Below, in pieces: positions 25,479 through 34,709 of a stretch of DNA of 64,000 nucleotides; position 1 is the stretch's first letter; every line of letters begins with the position of its first letter. The position numbers and the translations under genes are program-made. The notes under the pieces are model-generated. The model saw only the letters and a program-made list of their open reading frames with translations. It made no database searches and was not told the DNA's origin. This DNA is from an uncultured Planctomycetota bacterium (GTDB lineage Bacteria > Planctomycetota > Phycisphaerae > UBA1845 > Fen-1342). Where the stretch lies: positions 409,729-473,728 of the forward strand of contig CAADGL010000021.1 in the NCBI GenBank assembly GCA_900696525.1, in the 5' to 3' direction.

Positions 25479-26639
25479 TCACGAGGCCGGCAACGTCTGC
25501 CTTCGGAGCTGGCCGCAGGCAGCCTGGACGTCGCTGCCGCGCGAGGTGCGCACGTGGACGTTGACGCGCTGCTCGCGCAGCAGCGCCTGAAAGGCGAAGG
25601 CGGCCTCGGCGCTGGGGCGCCTGAATGGCAGCCCCGGCACGGGGTTGTAGCGCAGCAGGTTGACGTTGGCGCGGATGCGCCGGGCGATGACGGCGAGCTT
25701 CCGCGCGTGTTCCGGACGGTCATTCAGGCCTTCGAGCAGCACGTACTCGAGCGTGATCTCCCGCCCCGTCAGCCGGAAGTACTCGTGGCAGGCGTCGAGC
25801 AGCTCGGCGATGGGCACATCCTGTCGCCAGGGGATCAGCGCGCGGCGCAACTCATCATCCGGCGCGTGCAGTGAAAGCGACAGGTTGACCTGCAACTCCT
25901 CGCGGGCCAGGTCGCGAATCTGCCGCGCCAGGCCCACCGTGCTGATCGTGATCTTGCGCGCCCCGACCCCCAGCCCCCACGGCGCGTTCATGATCCGCAC
26001 CGCCTTGATCACGTTGCGGTAGTTCGCCAGCGGCTCGCCCATGCCCATCAGCACGATGTTCGTCAGGCGCTCCGGCCCGCGCTCAACCTCTGGCCCATCG
26101 GCGGCCTGCGTCGCGACCGCCGCCGAGCCCGCGCGGATCAGCCCGCGGATGAGCAGCGCCTGCTCCACGATCTCCGCCGCCGAGAGGTTCCGCACGACGC
26201 CATCGAGCCCGCTGGCGCAGAACCGGCAGCCGACCGGGCACCCCACCTGCGACGAAACGCACACCGTGTGCCGCCTCGGCGACGGAATCCACACGGTTTC
26301 GACCGAGGCCCCGTCCGGGAAGCGCAGCAGCAGCTTGCGCGTGCCGTCTTCCGCGATGGCGTCGGCGGCGACGGACGCGTGGCGGAGTTCCGCGTTATCG
26401 GCCAGCCACTGCCGCAGGGGCTTCGGCAGGTTGCTCATTTCGTCCCACGACGCGGCGCCCTTGTCGTAGACCCACTCGATGAGCTGGTCGGCACGGTAGG
26501 GCTTGTGGCCCCGCTGCGCCAGCCAGGCGTGAATCTCCTCGCGCGTCATGCCCAAGACGCACGGGCGGGCGTCCGCCGCGGGCGAGAGTCGCGGCGCGGC
26601 GCCGCCCCCGAGGCCCAGGTTGACGCGCTCGCCGATCAC
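25479..26639 (-). CDS. rlmN: 23S rRNA (adenine-2503-C2)-methyltransferase / tRNA A37
   Basis: A radical SAM enzyme that methylates C2 of A2503 in 23S rRNA and A37 in some tRNAs. With the GTG start at 26639 it is 386 residues, close to E. coli RlmN (384). The iron-sulfur cluster cysteines are C134, C138 and C141 (GCPVGCRFC), the SAM-binding segment is MGMGEPL, and the catalytic Cys near the end is C375 (AACGQL). The start is uncertain: ATG 26549 (356 residues) is the alternative and lacks a ribosome site too. It is divergent from the TPR gene at 26794. Confidence 0.9.
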   Translation of the reverse strand: MIGERVNLGLGGGAAPRLSPAADARPCVLGMTREEIHAWLAQRGHKPYRADQLIEWVYDKGAASWDEMSNLPKPLRQWLADNAELRHASVAADAIAEDGTRKLLLRFPDGASVETVWIPSPRRHTVCVSSQVGCPVGCRFCASGLDGVVRNLSAAEIVEQALLIRGLIRAGSAAVATQAADGPEVERGPERLTNIVLMGMGEPLANYRNVIKAVRIMNAPWGLGVGARKITISTVGLARQIRDLAREELQVNLSLSLHAPDDELRRALIPWRQDVPIAELLDACHEYFRLTGREITLEYVLLEGLNDRPEHARKLAVIARRIRANVNLLRYNPVPGLPFRRPSAEAAFAFQALLREQRVNVHVRTSRGSDVQAACGQLRRQTLPAS

Positions 26640-26793
26640 GTTGGAGAGGATATTTCGGCCGTCGGCGGGCGACAACTGGACACGCCTGCCCGGAGAGTTT
26701 ACGCTGTCGAATCGCCTTCGCAGGACCCGCCCGGCCACCCGGGGCGACGGCCGCACGGTCGGGACGCGGGCAGTCGAATCAAGCAGGACGAGC

Positions 26794-28263
26794 ATGGCCG
26801 CCAAGAGCGAACAGCCGCCCAGACCCGCGGCGCACGAGTTCAGCGACGCCGACAAGTCGCGGGCGCGGCAGTGGTTCAAGAAGGCGGCGGATTGCCGCGA
26901 GCGGCGCGAGTACGACTACGCGATCGAGTGCTACATCACGGGACTGGGCTTCTGGCCGGAGGCCGTGACCGAGGGGCACATGCCGCTGTCGTCCCTGGCG
27001 CTGCAACGGGCGCAGGCAGGCGGCAAGAAACCCGGCATGATGGAGAAGATGCAGAAGCCCACGTCCGGCAAGGACGCCAAGCAGGCCATGCTCAACGCCG
27101 AGCATCTTTCGGCGAAGGACCCGGCCAACGGCGGCTACCTCGACGCGGTGATGAAGAACGCGGTCAAGGCCGGCTACTTCGAGACGCTCAAGTGGATTGC
27201 GCCGCGGGTCATGGACTCGCTGCGCAGGGACGCCAAGCCCGACCTGGCTCGCTTCCGTCTCTATCGCACCTGCCTGGTCGAGGCGGCGGAAGCCGCCAAT
27301 GCGGCCGGCACGGTCGCGGACGCGGCCTGGTTCTATGAGCATGCGCTGACGTCGGTGGAGTTCCTGGCGGCGCGCAACCCCACCGACGCGGCGTTGCGCG
27401 ACGAGCAGCGCGACCTTTCGGGCCGGCTGACGATCGCCAAGGGCAAGTACGCGGAGGCGAGCACGTTCCGCGACTCGCTCCAGGACGCCGACAAGCAGAA
27501 GCTGCTGCACGACGCCGATCGCGTCCAGCAGGGCGAGCAGACGCTCGAGGACGTGATCGCCGCGGCGCGGCATGAATACGAGCAGGACCGCGCGAACGGC
27601 AACAAGATCAACACGCTGGTCGATCTGCTGTTGCGGCGCGAGCGGCCGGAGGAGGAGGCCCAGGCGCTGGCCGTGCTCGACGAGGCCTACGAGTCGAGCC
27701 GCAACTACAGCTACAAGGTCCGCGCCGACGATGTGCGTCTGCGCCAGCTCCGCCGCACGTCGAAGGCCCTTGCCGATCAGGCGCGGGTCTCCGGCGATGA
27801 CGGTGATCGGCAGCAGGCGCGCCTGGCCGCCGGCGAGCTGGTCGAGGCCGAGATCGCGATCTACTCCGAGCGCGTGCAGAAGTATCCCACCGACCTGCGG
27901 TCCAAGTTCCGCCTGGGCGAGGCGCTCTTCAAAGCCCGACGGTTCGACGAGGCCATCCCGGCGTTGCAGGCCGCGCGCGGCGACCCGCGCGCCCGGACGC
28001 GCGCCGAGCTGCTGATCGGGCGCGCCTTCTTCGAGAAGGGCAACCACGGACAGGCCGCCGAAGTGCTGAAGGAGGCGCTCGAAGGCCACGAGATCCAGAC
28101 CGACGAGCTGGCCAAGGAGCTGCTGTACCGGCTGGCGCGAGCCTACGAGGCCGCCGGGAACGTCGCCGAGGCCCGCAGCGCCTTCAACCGGCTGCTGCGG
28201 CTCGACTATAATTACGCCAGCGGAGACGCCCGCCAGCGGCTGGAGTCCATGAAGGAAAGCTGA
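26794..28263 (+). CDS. TPR-repeat cytoplasmic protein
   Basis: A 489-residue protein with no signal peptide. The N-terminal part contains a TPR-like pair (ARQWFKKAADCRERREYDYAIECYITGLGFWP), followed by charged helical segments. The C-terminal 150 residues hold further TPR units (RFRLGEALFKARRFDEAIPALQAA, LIGRAFFEKGNHGQAAEVLKEAL, LYRLARAYEAAGNVAEARSAFNRLL). Such proteins act as scaffolds; the partner is unknown. ATG 26794 follows a CAGGA site. It is 80 bases upstream of rpsT in the same direction and may share its transcript. Confidence 0.8.
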   Translation: MAAKSEQPPRPAAHEFSDADKSRARQWFKKAADCRERREYDYAIECYITGLGFWPEAVTEGHMPLSSLALQRAQAGGKKPGMMEKMQKPTSGKDAKQAMLNAEHLSAKDPANGGYLDAVMKNAVKAGYFETLKWIAPRVMDSLRRDAKPDLARFRLYRTCLVEAAEAANAAGTVADAAWFYEHALTSVEFLAARNPTDAALRDEQRDLSGRLTIAKGKYAEASTFRDSLQDADKQKLLHDADRVQQGEQTLEDVIAAARHEYEQDRANGNKINTLVDLLLRRERPEEEAQALAVLDEAYESSRNYSYKVRADDVRLRQLRRTSKALADQARVSGDDGDRQQARLAAGELVEAEIAIYSERVQKYPTDLRSKFRLGEALFKARRFDEAIPALQAARGDPRARTRAELLIGRAFFEKGNHGQAAEVLKEALEGHEIQTDELAKELLYRLARAYEAAGNVAEARSAFNRLLRLDYNYASGDARQRLESMKES

Positions 28264-28343
28264 AGCGGCGCGCGGCGCGATCCTCGAGCGAGCGCCGGCG
28301 TTGAGCAAGACCAACACCATCGAACACAGGGAGTCAGACAGAC

Positions 28344-28625
28344 ATGGCCCATTCAGCCTCGGCTCAGAAGCGGGTTCGCCAGAACGAGAAGCGCCGCATG
28401 CGCAACCGCGCGCAGCGCTCGGCGCTCCGGAAGGTCGTCAAGACCACGGTCATGACCCTGAGCGGCCAGGACGCCGCCGGCGCCGAAAAGCAGTTCCGCC
28501 TGGCCGTCAAGGCGCTCGACCAGGAAGCCGCCCGCGGCCTCATTCACCGCAACGCCGCCGCCCGCAGCAAGAGCCGGCTCGCCAAGCGGCTGAACGCCCT
28601 CAAGAAAACCGCCGGCGGCAAGTAA
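28344..28625 (+). CDS. rpsT: 30S ribosomal protein S20
   Basis: A 93-residue basic ribosomal protein of normal length that binds 16S rRNA in the body of the small subunit. The N-terminal AHSASAQKRVRQNEKRRMRNRAQRS and the C-terminal LIHRNAAARSKSRLAKRLNAL are the S20 signatures. It starts behind a GGGAG site and has no adjacent ribosomal genes, as is usual for rpsT. Confidence 0.96.
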   Translation: MAHSASAQKRVRQNEKRRMRNRAQRSALRKVVKTTVMTLSGQDAAGAEKQFRLAVKALDQEAARGLIHRNAAARSKSRLAKRLNALKKTAGGK

Positions 28626-28644
28626 CGCCCCAAGCCGCGGACGG

Positions 28645-28926
28645 TCAGGCGTATCGGTCCACGAGGCGACCCGCCTCCGCGGCCTCGCGCTGCTCCGACT
28701 TCTCCGACAGCGCCGCCTGCACCATCTCTTCGAACTGCTCCGCCGACCGCCGCACCACCTGCACGACCGGCGAGCGCGGGTGGTCGTCGTCGAGGGCGGC
28801 GCGCCGACCCGGGTCTTGCCGCTGCGCCGACTCGATGCGCCGCGGCTGATCGGGAGGCGGGTGAGGCGGCGGAGGTGGAAGGTCCGCAAACCGCACGGTC
28901 AGGCCGATGTCTGTGTTCGCATGCAT
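28645..28926 (-). CDS. Small hypothetical protein
   Basis: Likely 93 residues from ATG 28926, which has a strong GGAGGGG site. The sequence MHANTDIGLTVRFADLP is followed by a proline run and a charged helical C-terminus (SAEQFEEMVQAALSEKSEQ). It is soluble, with no signal peptide or membrane segment. It faces rpsT, with 19 bases between the ends. No family recognised; the good ribosome site and codon pattern support it being real. Confidence 0.5.
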   Translation of the reverse strand: MHANTDIGLTVRFADLPPPPPHPPPDQPRRIESAQRQDPGRRAALDDDHPRSPVVQVVRRSAEQFEEMVQAALSEKSEQREAAEAGRLVDRYA

Positions 28927-29101
28927 GGCGACCCCTCCGATAACCGGGTCCCACGCTGCCATGTCCCAGTGATAAGACTATGGAATAGCTGCGGGCGGCG
29001 GGCAAGTCTTGCGCCGGCGCAACGTTTGCCGCTGACCCCGCCGGCATCGCCGCGCCGGCCGACTCCGGGTGATGCCGAGCCGCGCCGGACGCCCGGTCCC
29101 A

Positions 29102-32100
29102 TCATGGGTCCGGCCGCTGAAGGCGGATCAGCAGGTTCACGAACTCGAAGTCGTCGAGATCGCCGCGGCAGGCGACGGCCCGGATGCTGATCTCGTTCTG
29201 GCCGGCGCGAAGGCTCTCGATCGGGATCTCGAAACGCAGCTCGCCGAAGCTGCCGTCCTCGGGCGAGTGATCGAGCCGGCGGTCGAGCAGCCGGCCGTTG
29301 ATTCGCAGCTCGTGCGGACACTGCACGCCCTTGGCCAGCAGCGTGAGGGCGGCGGCGCGGCCGGCGGCCTGCGCCTCGCTTAGTGAAAAGCGCCCGACGT
29401 ACAGGTCGCCCTCGCTGGCGCGCTGGAACTGGCTGTTGATCCGCCCCTCGAAACGGTCGTTGCCCAGGTGGTGAACCTCCGGCTCGGCCTCCAGCGCCAC
29501 CACGTCGATATTCACCGGCACAAGGTCGAAATCCACCCGCAGTACGCGCCCGCGCAGCTCCTCCGCCGACACGTTCCGGCTCGCTGGAACATACGCCGCG
29601 TGCGACGCTGACAATGCGAAGTGCTCCGGCGTTTGCGGCACGACGAGCAGGTAGCGACCGTCGGCGCCGGTGGTGGCGATCAGCGGCTCGCCATGCGGCA
29701 TGTCGAGCCGGATCGTGACGCCGGCGAGCGGCTCGCGGGTCTCGGCGGAGCGGGCCAGGCCTTCGAGCGCGCCGACGCCCGGGCCGACGTAGTCCCGCGC
29801 CTGCGACGGCCGGTGGCGGTAGTACGATTCGAGCATCAGGGTGCACAGCGCGGTCTGGTAGACGCGTCCGCCGACCGCGCCGTCGCCGGCGGCGGGCCAG
29901 CTCCCGTCGGCCAGGCCGCCGCGCACCTGGTTGTTCAGCAGCTCGCGGCGCAGGGCGCGGCTCCAGCGCGGCCAGGCTTCGCCCTGGACGTGGAACAGCG
30001 CCTGCGTGGCGTGGAACCAGTAGTACGTCGCGGGGCCGTCCGACCACGACGGCAGGTTGGCGAGCAGCAGCTCGACGGCGACGCGCGTTCGCGGATCGTC
30101 CGCGGGCTGGCCGAGGATCTGCTGTGCGTGCAATGCCTCGGCCGTCATCGTCAGGTTGGCCGCGTCGCCGGGCAGGTAAGCGTAAAGCCCCGGCCGCGCC
30201 CGGTCCTCGACTGACAGCAGAAAGCGCTTCGCGCCGGCGTGGGCTGAAGGTGGCGTGTCGATACCGGCCAGCGCGGCACTGCGCAAGGCCATCACCTGCC
30301 AGCCCAGCACCGACGTGTCGCCGTCCTCGCCCGGCTGGTGACGCCAGCCGCCGGTGCGCGGGTGCTGGGCGTGCAGGATGAAGCCCACGGCCCGGCGCGC
30401 CGGCTCCGCCAGCGACTCGTCGCCGGTCATCGCGTACGCCTCGCACAACGCCATCGTCGCGATCCCCTGGGCGTACATCGTGTCGCCGCGGCGCAGGTCG
30501 CCGTCCGGCTGCTGGCCGCGCACGAGCCAGTCGATGGCGCGGCGCGTGTTCTCCTGGTACGGGCCGGGATCGACGTGCGTGTGGTCCGCCGCCAGGAAGG
30601 CCAGCAGGGCCAGGCCCGTCAGCGTCGCATCGATTTCCGCGGTACTGCTTCCCTCGCAACCGCCGCAGTTGGCGTCAAAGCCGCGGCCATCCCAGTGTCC
30701 GTCGGCGCTCTGATGCCGTGCCAGCCACGAAAGCGCCCGCTCGACCGCGGATTCCGTTCGCGCGTTGCCGCCGAGTTGCTCGATCCGCTCGCGCCGGAGC
30801 TGCGGATCTCGCTGCGCGTACGCGCCGGTGAGCGGCCGCCTCTCGGCGGCCGGCGGAAGCCGCAACGGCAGGGCGACCCGGTCGAGCGCCGCCAGCCCAA
30901 CCCGTGACGCGGGCGCGATGATCGCAGCCGGCGCGTCTCGCGGAATCTCCAGCGGCAGCCTGGTGGGTGCATCGTGCGCGGCAAGCTTCGGCGGATCGGG
31001 CGCGAGCCCCGCCGCGGGAGACGGAGAACGGGGCGCCCCGACCGCAGCGGGCCGCGGAATCTCGACTCTTGCGGCGAGCGTCCCCGCGCCGGGCTCCATG
31101 GCGGGTGCGTCGTCCGGCCGCGGGCGCTCGGCCGGCGCCTGCGGCAAGCCCAGCGCGAGCGGACGCAGCTCCGGCGCGGCAGCCGGCGTCGGGCGCCCCG
31201 TCCGGAGACTTGGCAGCGCCGGCCGCGCTTCGCGCGGCGCAGCCCCCGGTGTCGGCGCGATCAGCGCCGCCGACGCCGCTTCAGACGGCGTGAACGCCGG
31301 CGCAGGCCCATCGGGCGCCGGGACGTGCGTCGCAGCGCGCAATCCGCTCACCATGGCTCGTGGCACATCGGGAGTGGCCGCCGCAATCGACCGAGGCGCC
31401 TCCGCCGGACTCGTCTCGGCCGCCAATGGCTCCGCCGCTGGAACGCGCAGCGAGAGGGTCGTTGGGTCCGCCGCAGGGACATCGTGAACGACGGTGGCCC
31501 GCGAGATCGGCGTCACGATCGGGGGGGCGGCCTCGTGCACCGGTGGCTGCACCGGCCTCGCCGGGTCGACGATTGTGATTTCGCGGTTGACGGCATCGGT
31601 GGCCCGAGTCGCCGGCGATGCAGCCGCGAAGGCGTCCAGCTCCGCGCGCGCGGTCGGCGGTGACGCGGCGCTCGCCGGCAGCCGCGCTGGCTCATCACCC
31701 GCGGCGCGAGCTTCTTCGGCCTGGGGTGTTCGCAGAGGTACTTCGCCGAGCGGCGCCACCGCGGCCGCGAGCTCGACGCGCGGAATCGCCGACAGCGCGG
31801 GCGTCGCCTCGCGCGGCAACGGCGCGTCGCTGGCCGCAGCGGACTCAATCGTCGGGGCGTCGGCCGCAAGGCGGTCCGACGAGAACTCGATCGGCGGCGG
31901 CACGACCGGCTGGCGCGGGGAGAGGTCCGGCGTTTCGGCGCTGGGCAAGTCGAGAACGGCCACGGCCCCGTGAATCTGCGCCGCGAGCTCATCGCTGTGT
32001 GCGGCGGGGCTGAGCGCGACCAGGATCGCCCCGTCACCGCGGGCAAAACTCGCGACGGCGGCGCCGACCTTCCACAGGCTCGACAGCGTCAGCGCCAGCA

Positions 32101-33349
32101 GATGCAGCATCAGCGACGCCAGCAGGCAGCGCACGAGCAGGCTGAGCCGGCGCCGGCGCATGTCGCGCCACAGCCCGAGCAGCAGCAGCAGCGCCAGCAG
32201 CGCGAGCAGCAGCCACATCAGGCTCGGCCAGAGCGCCCGCCACAGCGCCGCCCAGTCGAGCTCGCGCCCCGCCGGCTCGGCCTCGACGAACACCTCGCGC
32301 GCCGTGGTGTAATAAAGCCGATAGCGCGCCGCCGATACCGCCGGCTCGCCGTCTTGCGCAGCCGGCTCGGCCTCGCCCGGTTCGCCCGCTGGCGCCCGAT
32401 CAGAGCTGAAGAACAGCGCAAACCCGAGCGACGACAAGCCGGGATCGAGCTCGTTGGCTGGCGTGTTCACCGGGGGCCCGAGGTTCTCAGGCGGCTGGAA
32501 TGCGTCGCCGATGCGCCGCGCACGGTGCAGGTCGAAGCCCCCCGCGCCGCCGGGACGGTCCGACGCGAAATACAGGAAATCCCCCGCGGGCGAGAAAGCC
32601 GGCGCGCCCTCGTTGTGCGGCGTGTTCAGCGCCGCCACGGGCCGCGCCTCGGCAAACCCGGCGGGCGTGAAGACCGACTCGTAGATGTCGTATGGGCGCG
32701 CAAACAGATCCTCGCGCACCGTCGCCGGCCACGCCGCCGGGTCCGGCTGGCGCGTATCCGACGGCTGCGGGCGATTCGAGGCGAAATACAGCCGGCCGCC
32801 GTCGGGCGTCAGCGCCGGGCCGTAGTCGTTGTAGCCCGAATTGACGGCCGGACCGAGATTCACCGGCGGCTGCCAGGCGCCGTCAAGCCACTCGGAAGCC
32901 CAGATGTCATAGCCGCCGTGGCCGCCGGCGCGGTTGCTGTAGAAGAACAGCCGGCGGCCGTCGTGCGAGGGCTCCGGGCCGAGGTCGTCGGCGTCGCTGT
33001 TGACGGCGTCGAGGGGGACGGGCGCATCCCAGCCGGCGGGGGTTCGGCGGCTGATGAGGATGTCGGCGTTCTGGCCGGCTTTGCCGCGGACGAAGAAGAG
33101 CGTGAGGCCGTCCCAGCTCGGCCGCGGCTCGTACAGGTCGGCCGGGCCGCCCAGCGCCAGGGCGTCGTCCAGCGGCCGCGGCGGCTGCCAGAGCACGTGG
33201 CGCGGGTTGGCCTCGCGCGTCGAAACGCGGATGGAGAGCGCGTCGGTGTAGTAATGCCGCGCCGGCACGCCTGCAAGCCATCCGGCCAGCCCGATACCGC
33301 CGGCGAGCAGCAGCACGGCGGGAAGCAGGATGAGCGTCCAGCGTCGCAT
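29102..33349 (-). CDS. Giant ExbD-linked protein: WD40-like propeller, two TM helices, Pro/Ala linker, cyclase-like toroid
   Basis: About 1415 residues. Order: TM anchor (about 5-25); TolB/PD40-like propeller (about 75-330; SHDGRRLFFYSNRAGGHGGYDIW, TPDGGRLYFASNRP); two TM helices (about 377-425); a long Pro/Ala linker (about 470-860); an alpha-toroid of the prenyltransferase/squalene-cyclase type (about 870-1180, repeated LSWLARHQSADGHWDG and GWRHQPGEDGD units) without a catalytic DxDD; a carboxypeptidase-regulatory-like beta domain (about 1195-1265); and a C-terminal beta domain. ATG 33349 or 33355. It is last in TPR-exbB-exbD-this gene, 48 bases after exbD, so it is probably the envelope partner of the proton channel. 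Confidence 0.8.
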   Translation of the reverse strand: MRRWTLILLPAVLLLAGGIGLAGWLAGVPARHYYTDALSIRVSTREANPRHVLWQPPRPLDDALALGGPADLYEPRPSWDGLTLFFVRGKAGQNADILISRRTPAGWDAPVPLDAVNSDADDLGPEPSHDGRRLFFYSNRAGGHGGYDIWASEWLDGAWQPPVNLGPAVNSGYNDYGPALTPDGGRLYFASNRPQPSDTRQPDPAAWPATVREDLFARPYDIYESVFTPAGFAEARPVAALNTPHNEGAPAFSPAGDFLYFASDRPGGAGGFDLHRARRIGDAFQPPENLGPPVNTPANELDPGLSSLGFALFFSSDRAPAGEPGEAEPAAQDGEPAVSAARYRLYYTTAREVFVEAEPAGRELDWAALWRALWPSLMWLLLALLALLLLLGLWRDMRRRRLSLLVRCLLASLMLHLLALTLSSLWKVGAAVASFARGDGAILVALSPAAHSDELAAQIHGAVAVLDLPSAETPDLSPRQPVVPPPIEFSSDRLAADAPTIESAAASDAPLPREATPALSAIPRVELAAAVAPLGEVPLRTPQAEEARAAGDEPARLPASAASPPTARAELDAFAAASPATRATDAVNREITIVDPARPVQPPVHEAAPPIVTPISRATVVHDVPAADPTTLSLRVPAAEPLAAETSPAEAPRSIAAATPDVPRAMVSGLRAATHVPAPDGPAPAFTPSEAASAALIAPTPGAAPREARPALPSLRTGRPTPAAAPELRPLALGLPQAPAERPRPDDAPAMEPGAGTLAARVEIPRPAAVGAPRSPSPAAGLAPDPPKLAAHDAPTRLPLEIPRDAPAAIIAPASRVGLAALDRVALPLRLPPAAERRPLTGAYAQRDPQLRRERIEQLGGNARTESAVERALSWLARHQSADGHWDGRGFDANCGGCEGSSTAEIDATLTGLALLAFLAADHTHVDPGPYQENTRRAIDWLVRGQQPDGDLRRGDTMYAQGIATMALCEAYAMTGDESLAEPARRAVGFILHAQHPRTGGWRHQPGEDGDTSVLGWQVMALRSAALAGIDTPPSAHAGAKRFLLSVEDRARPGLYAYLPGDAANLTMTAEALHAQQILGQPADDPRTRVAVELLLANLPSWSDGPATYYWFHATQALFHVQGEAWPRWSRALRRELLNNQVRGGLADGSWPAAGDGAVGGRVYQTALCTLMLESYYRHRPSQARDYVGPGVGALEGLARSAETREPLAGVTIRLDMPHGEPLIATTGADGRYLLVVPQTPEHFALSASHAAYVPASRNVSAEELRGRVLRVDFDLVPVNIDVVALEAEPEVHHLGNDRFEGRINSQFQRASEGDLYVGRFSLSEAQAAGRAAALTLLAKGVQCPHELRINGRLLDRRLDHSPEDGSFGELRFEIPIESLRAGQNEISIRAVACRGDLDDFEFVNLLIRLQRPDP

Positions 33350-33397
33350 GTGCATCACCCGCAGCGGCCGGCGGCCGGCGCGCGTCCGACCAAGCAC

Positions 33398-33817
33398 CTA
33401 TTCGATGAGCGTGTCGAGATAGGGCTCCTGGATTCCTGCGCTCTTGCAGATGTCGAGCACGGTCACGACCGCGCCGTACGCGACGTGGCGATCGGCCCGC
33501 ACGACGACCTTCTGCGCCGGGTTCACGTCGACCGCCTGCCGGACGATCTGCCGCAGGTCGTCGTGGGATACGCCCCGGCCGCCGAGGATCACGCGGCCCT
33601 CGGCGTCGACGTTGATCACCAGCTCGCGCAGCACCGAGCTGATCGGCCCGGCCGACTTCGCAATCGGCAGCGCGATCTTCATCTCGCGCTCCTCCTGGTG
33701 AAATGTCGTCGCCGCCAGGAAGAAGATCAGCAGCAGGAACACCATGTCGATCAGCGGCGTCATCTCCATCGCCGCCATCGGCCGGTGCTCGTCGCGAAGC
33801 AATCCCCTCGTCAGCAT
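33398..33817 (-). CDS. ExbD/TolR-type biopolymer transport protein
   Basis: A 139-residue single-span membrane protein. After a short cytoplasmic N-terminus comes MTPLIDMVFLLLIFFL, including the essential membrane Asp of ExbD/TolR that carries protons. The periplasmic domain follows (KVVVRADRHVAYGAVVTVLDICKSAGI). With the ExbB-like protein 14 bases upstream it should form a proton-motive-force-driven motor. Neither tonB nor tolB is adjacent; the energised target is more likely the giant protein encoded next. Confidence 0.93.
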   Translation of the reverse strand: MLTRGLLRDEHRPMAAMEMTPLIDMVFLLLIFFLAATTFHQEEREMKIALPIAKSAGPISSVLRELVINVDAEGRVILGGRGVSHDDLRQIVRQAVDVNPAQKVVVRADRHVAYGAVVTVLDICKSAGIQEPYLDTLIE

Positions 33818-33831
33818 GCGCTGCTCCTGCC

Positions 33832-34641
33832 TTACGCCGCCGACGGCGCTTCAACGCTGCGCACCGCGACGCCCGCGACGTCGGCCGGGCGAGTCGGCGC
33901 CCCGTCGCCGCTGGCTCGTGCCGCCGCGGCCGGCTCCCTCACCGCGCCGCGGCACAGTCCCTCCACGAAGTCCACCGTGACCGCGTCCATCTCGGTCACG
34001 AGCCGCTCGACGCGGGCCGCGATCCAGTGATAGGCGATCATCGCCGGAATCGCGACCAGCAGGCCGGCGGCGGTGGTGATGAGCGCCTCGTAGATGCCCT
34101 TGGCCAGCGCCTCGGTCTGGCCCAGCGCCTCGCCGGCGGACGCGACCGTGCGGAAAGCCTCGATCATGCCGAAGACCGTGCCCAGCAGCCCGAGCATCGG
34201 CGCCACCCCCACGATCACCGACAGCGTCCGCAGGTGCTTGCGCAACGCCAGCATCTCGCGCTCACCCGCCTGCTCGACCTGCTTTTCGAGCCGGTCCGGC
34301 GGCTCGTGGATGCGGCGCAGGGCCGCGGCGAGGATGTTGGCGATGGGATTGTCGGCCTGCCGGCAGTAGGCCAGGGCGGACTCGGTGTCTCGCCGATCGC
34401 GGCCTAGCGCCGCGGCCAGCCCGGGCAGGAAGTTCGGCGGCATCACCCGGCTGCGCCGCAGCACCAGCAGCCGCTCGACCAGCACCGCCAGCGCCACGAG
34501 CGAGCAGATGCCGATCGGGATCATCATCGGCCCGCCCTTCACCAGCAGGTCCCACAGCGAGTTGATCTGCGCCGCCGACGCTGCCGGGCCGCCGCTCGCC
34601 GACTGCGCGAGGATGATCGCGCCCGTTGCCGCCATCAACAT
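33832..34641 (-). CDS. MotA/TolQ/ExbB proton channel family protein
   Basis: A 269-residue inner-membrane protein. A possible extra N-terminal hydrophobic segment (about 1-20) precedes TM1 (MMIPIGICSLVALAVLVERLLVL). A cytoplasmic loop and the conserved APMLGLLGTVFGMIEAF and GIYEALITTAAGLLVAIPAMIAYH follow. These are the ExbB/TolQ channel helices. ATG 34641 is about 9 bases from GGGGAG. It lies between the TPR gene (68 bases upstream) and exbD, so the four genes look like one operon. Confidence 0.93.
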   Translation of the reverse strand: MLMAATGAIILAQSASGGPAASAAQINSLWDLLVKGGPMMIPIGICSLVALAVLVERLLVLRRSRVMPPNFLPGLAAALGRDRRDTESALAYCRQADNPIANILAAALRRIHEPPDRLEKQVEQAGEREMLALRKHLRTLSVIVGVAPMLGLLGTVFGMIEAFRTVASAGEALGQTEALAKGIYEALITTAAGLLVAIPAMIAYHWIAARVERLVTEMDAVTVDFVEGLCRGAVREPAAAARASGDGAPTRPADVAGVAVRSVEAPSAA

Positions 34642-34709
34642 GCCTGCACTCCCCGTTGCGGCCCACCGGCCGCGCAGGACTACCGTGAATTCGCGCCGTG
34701 TCGTCGGAG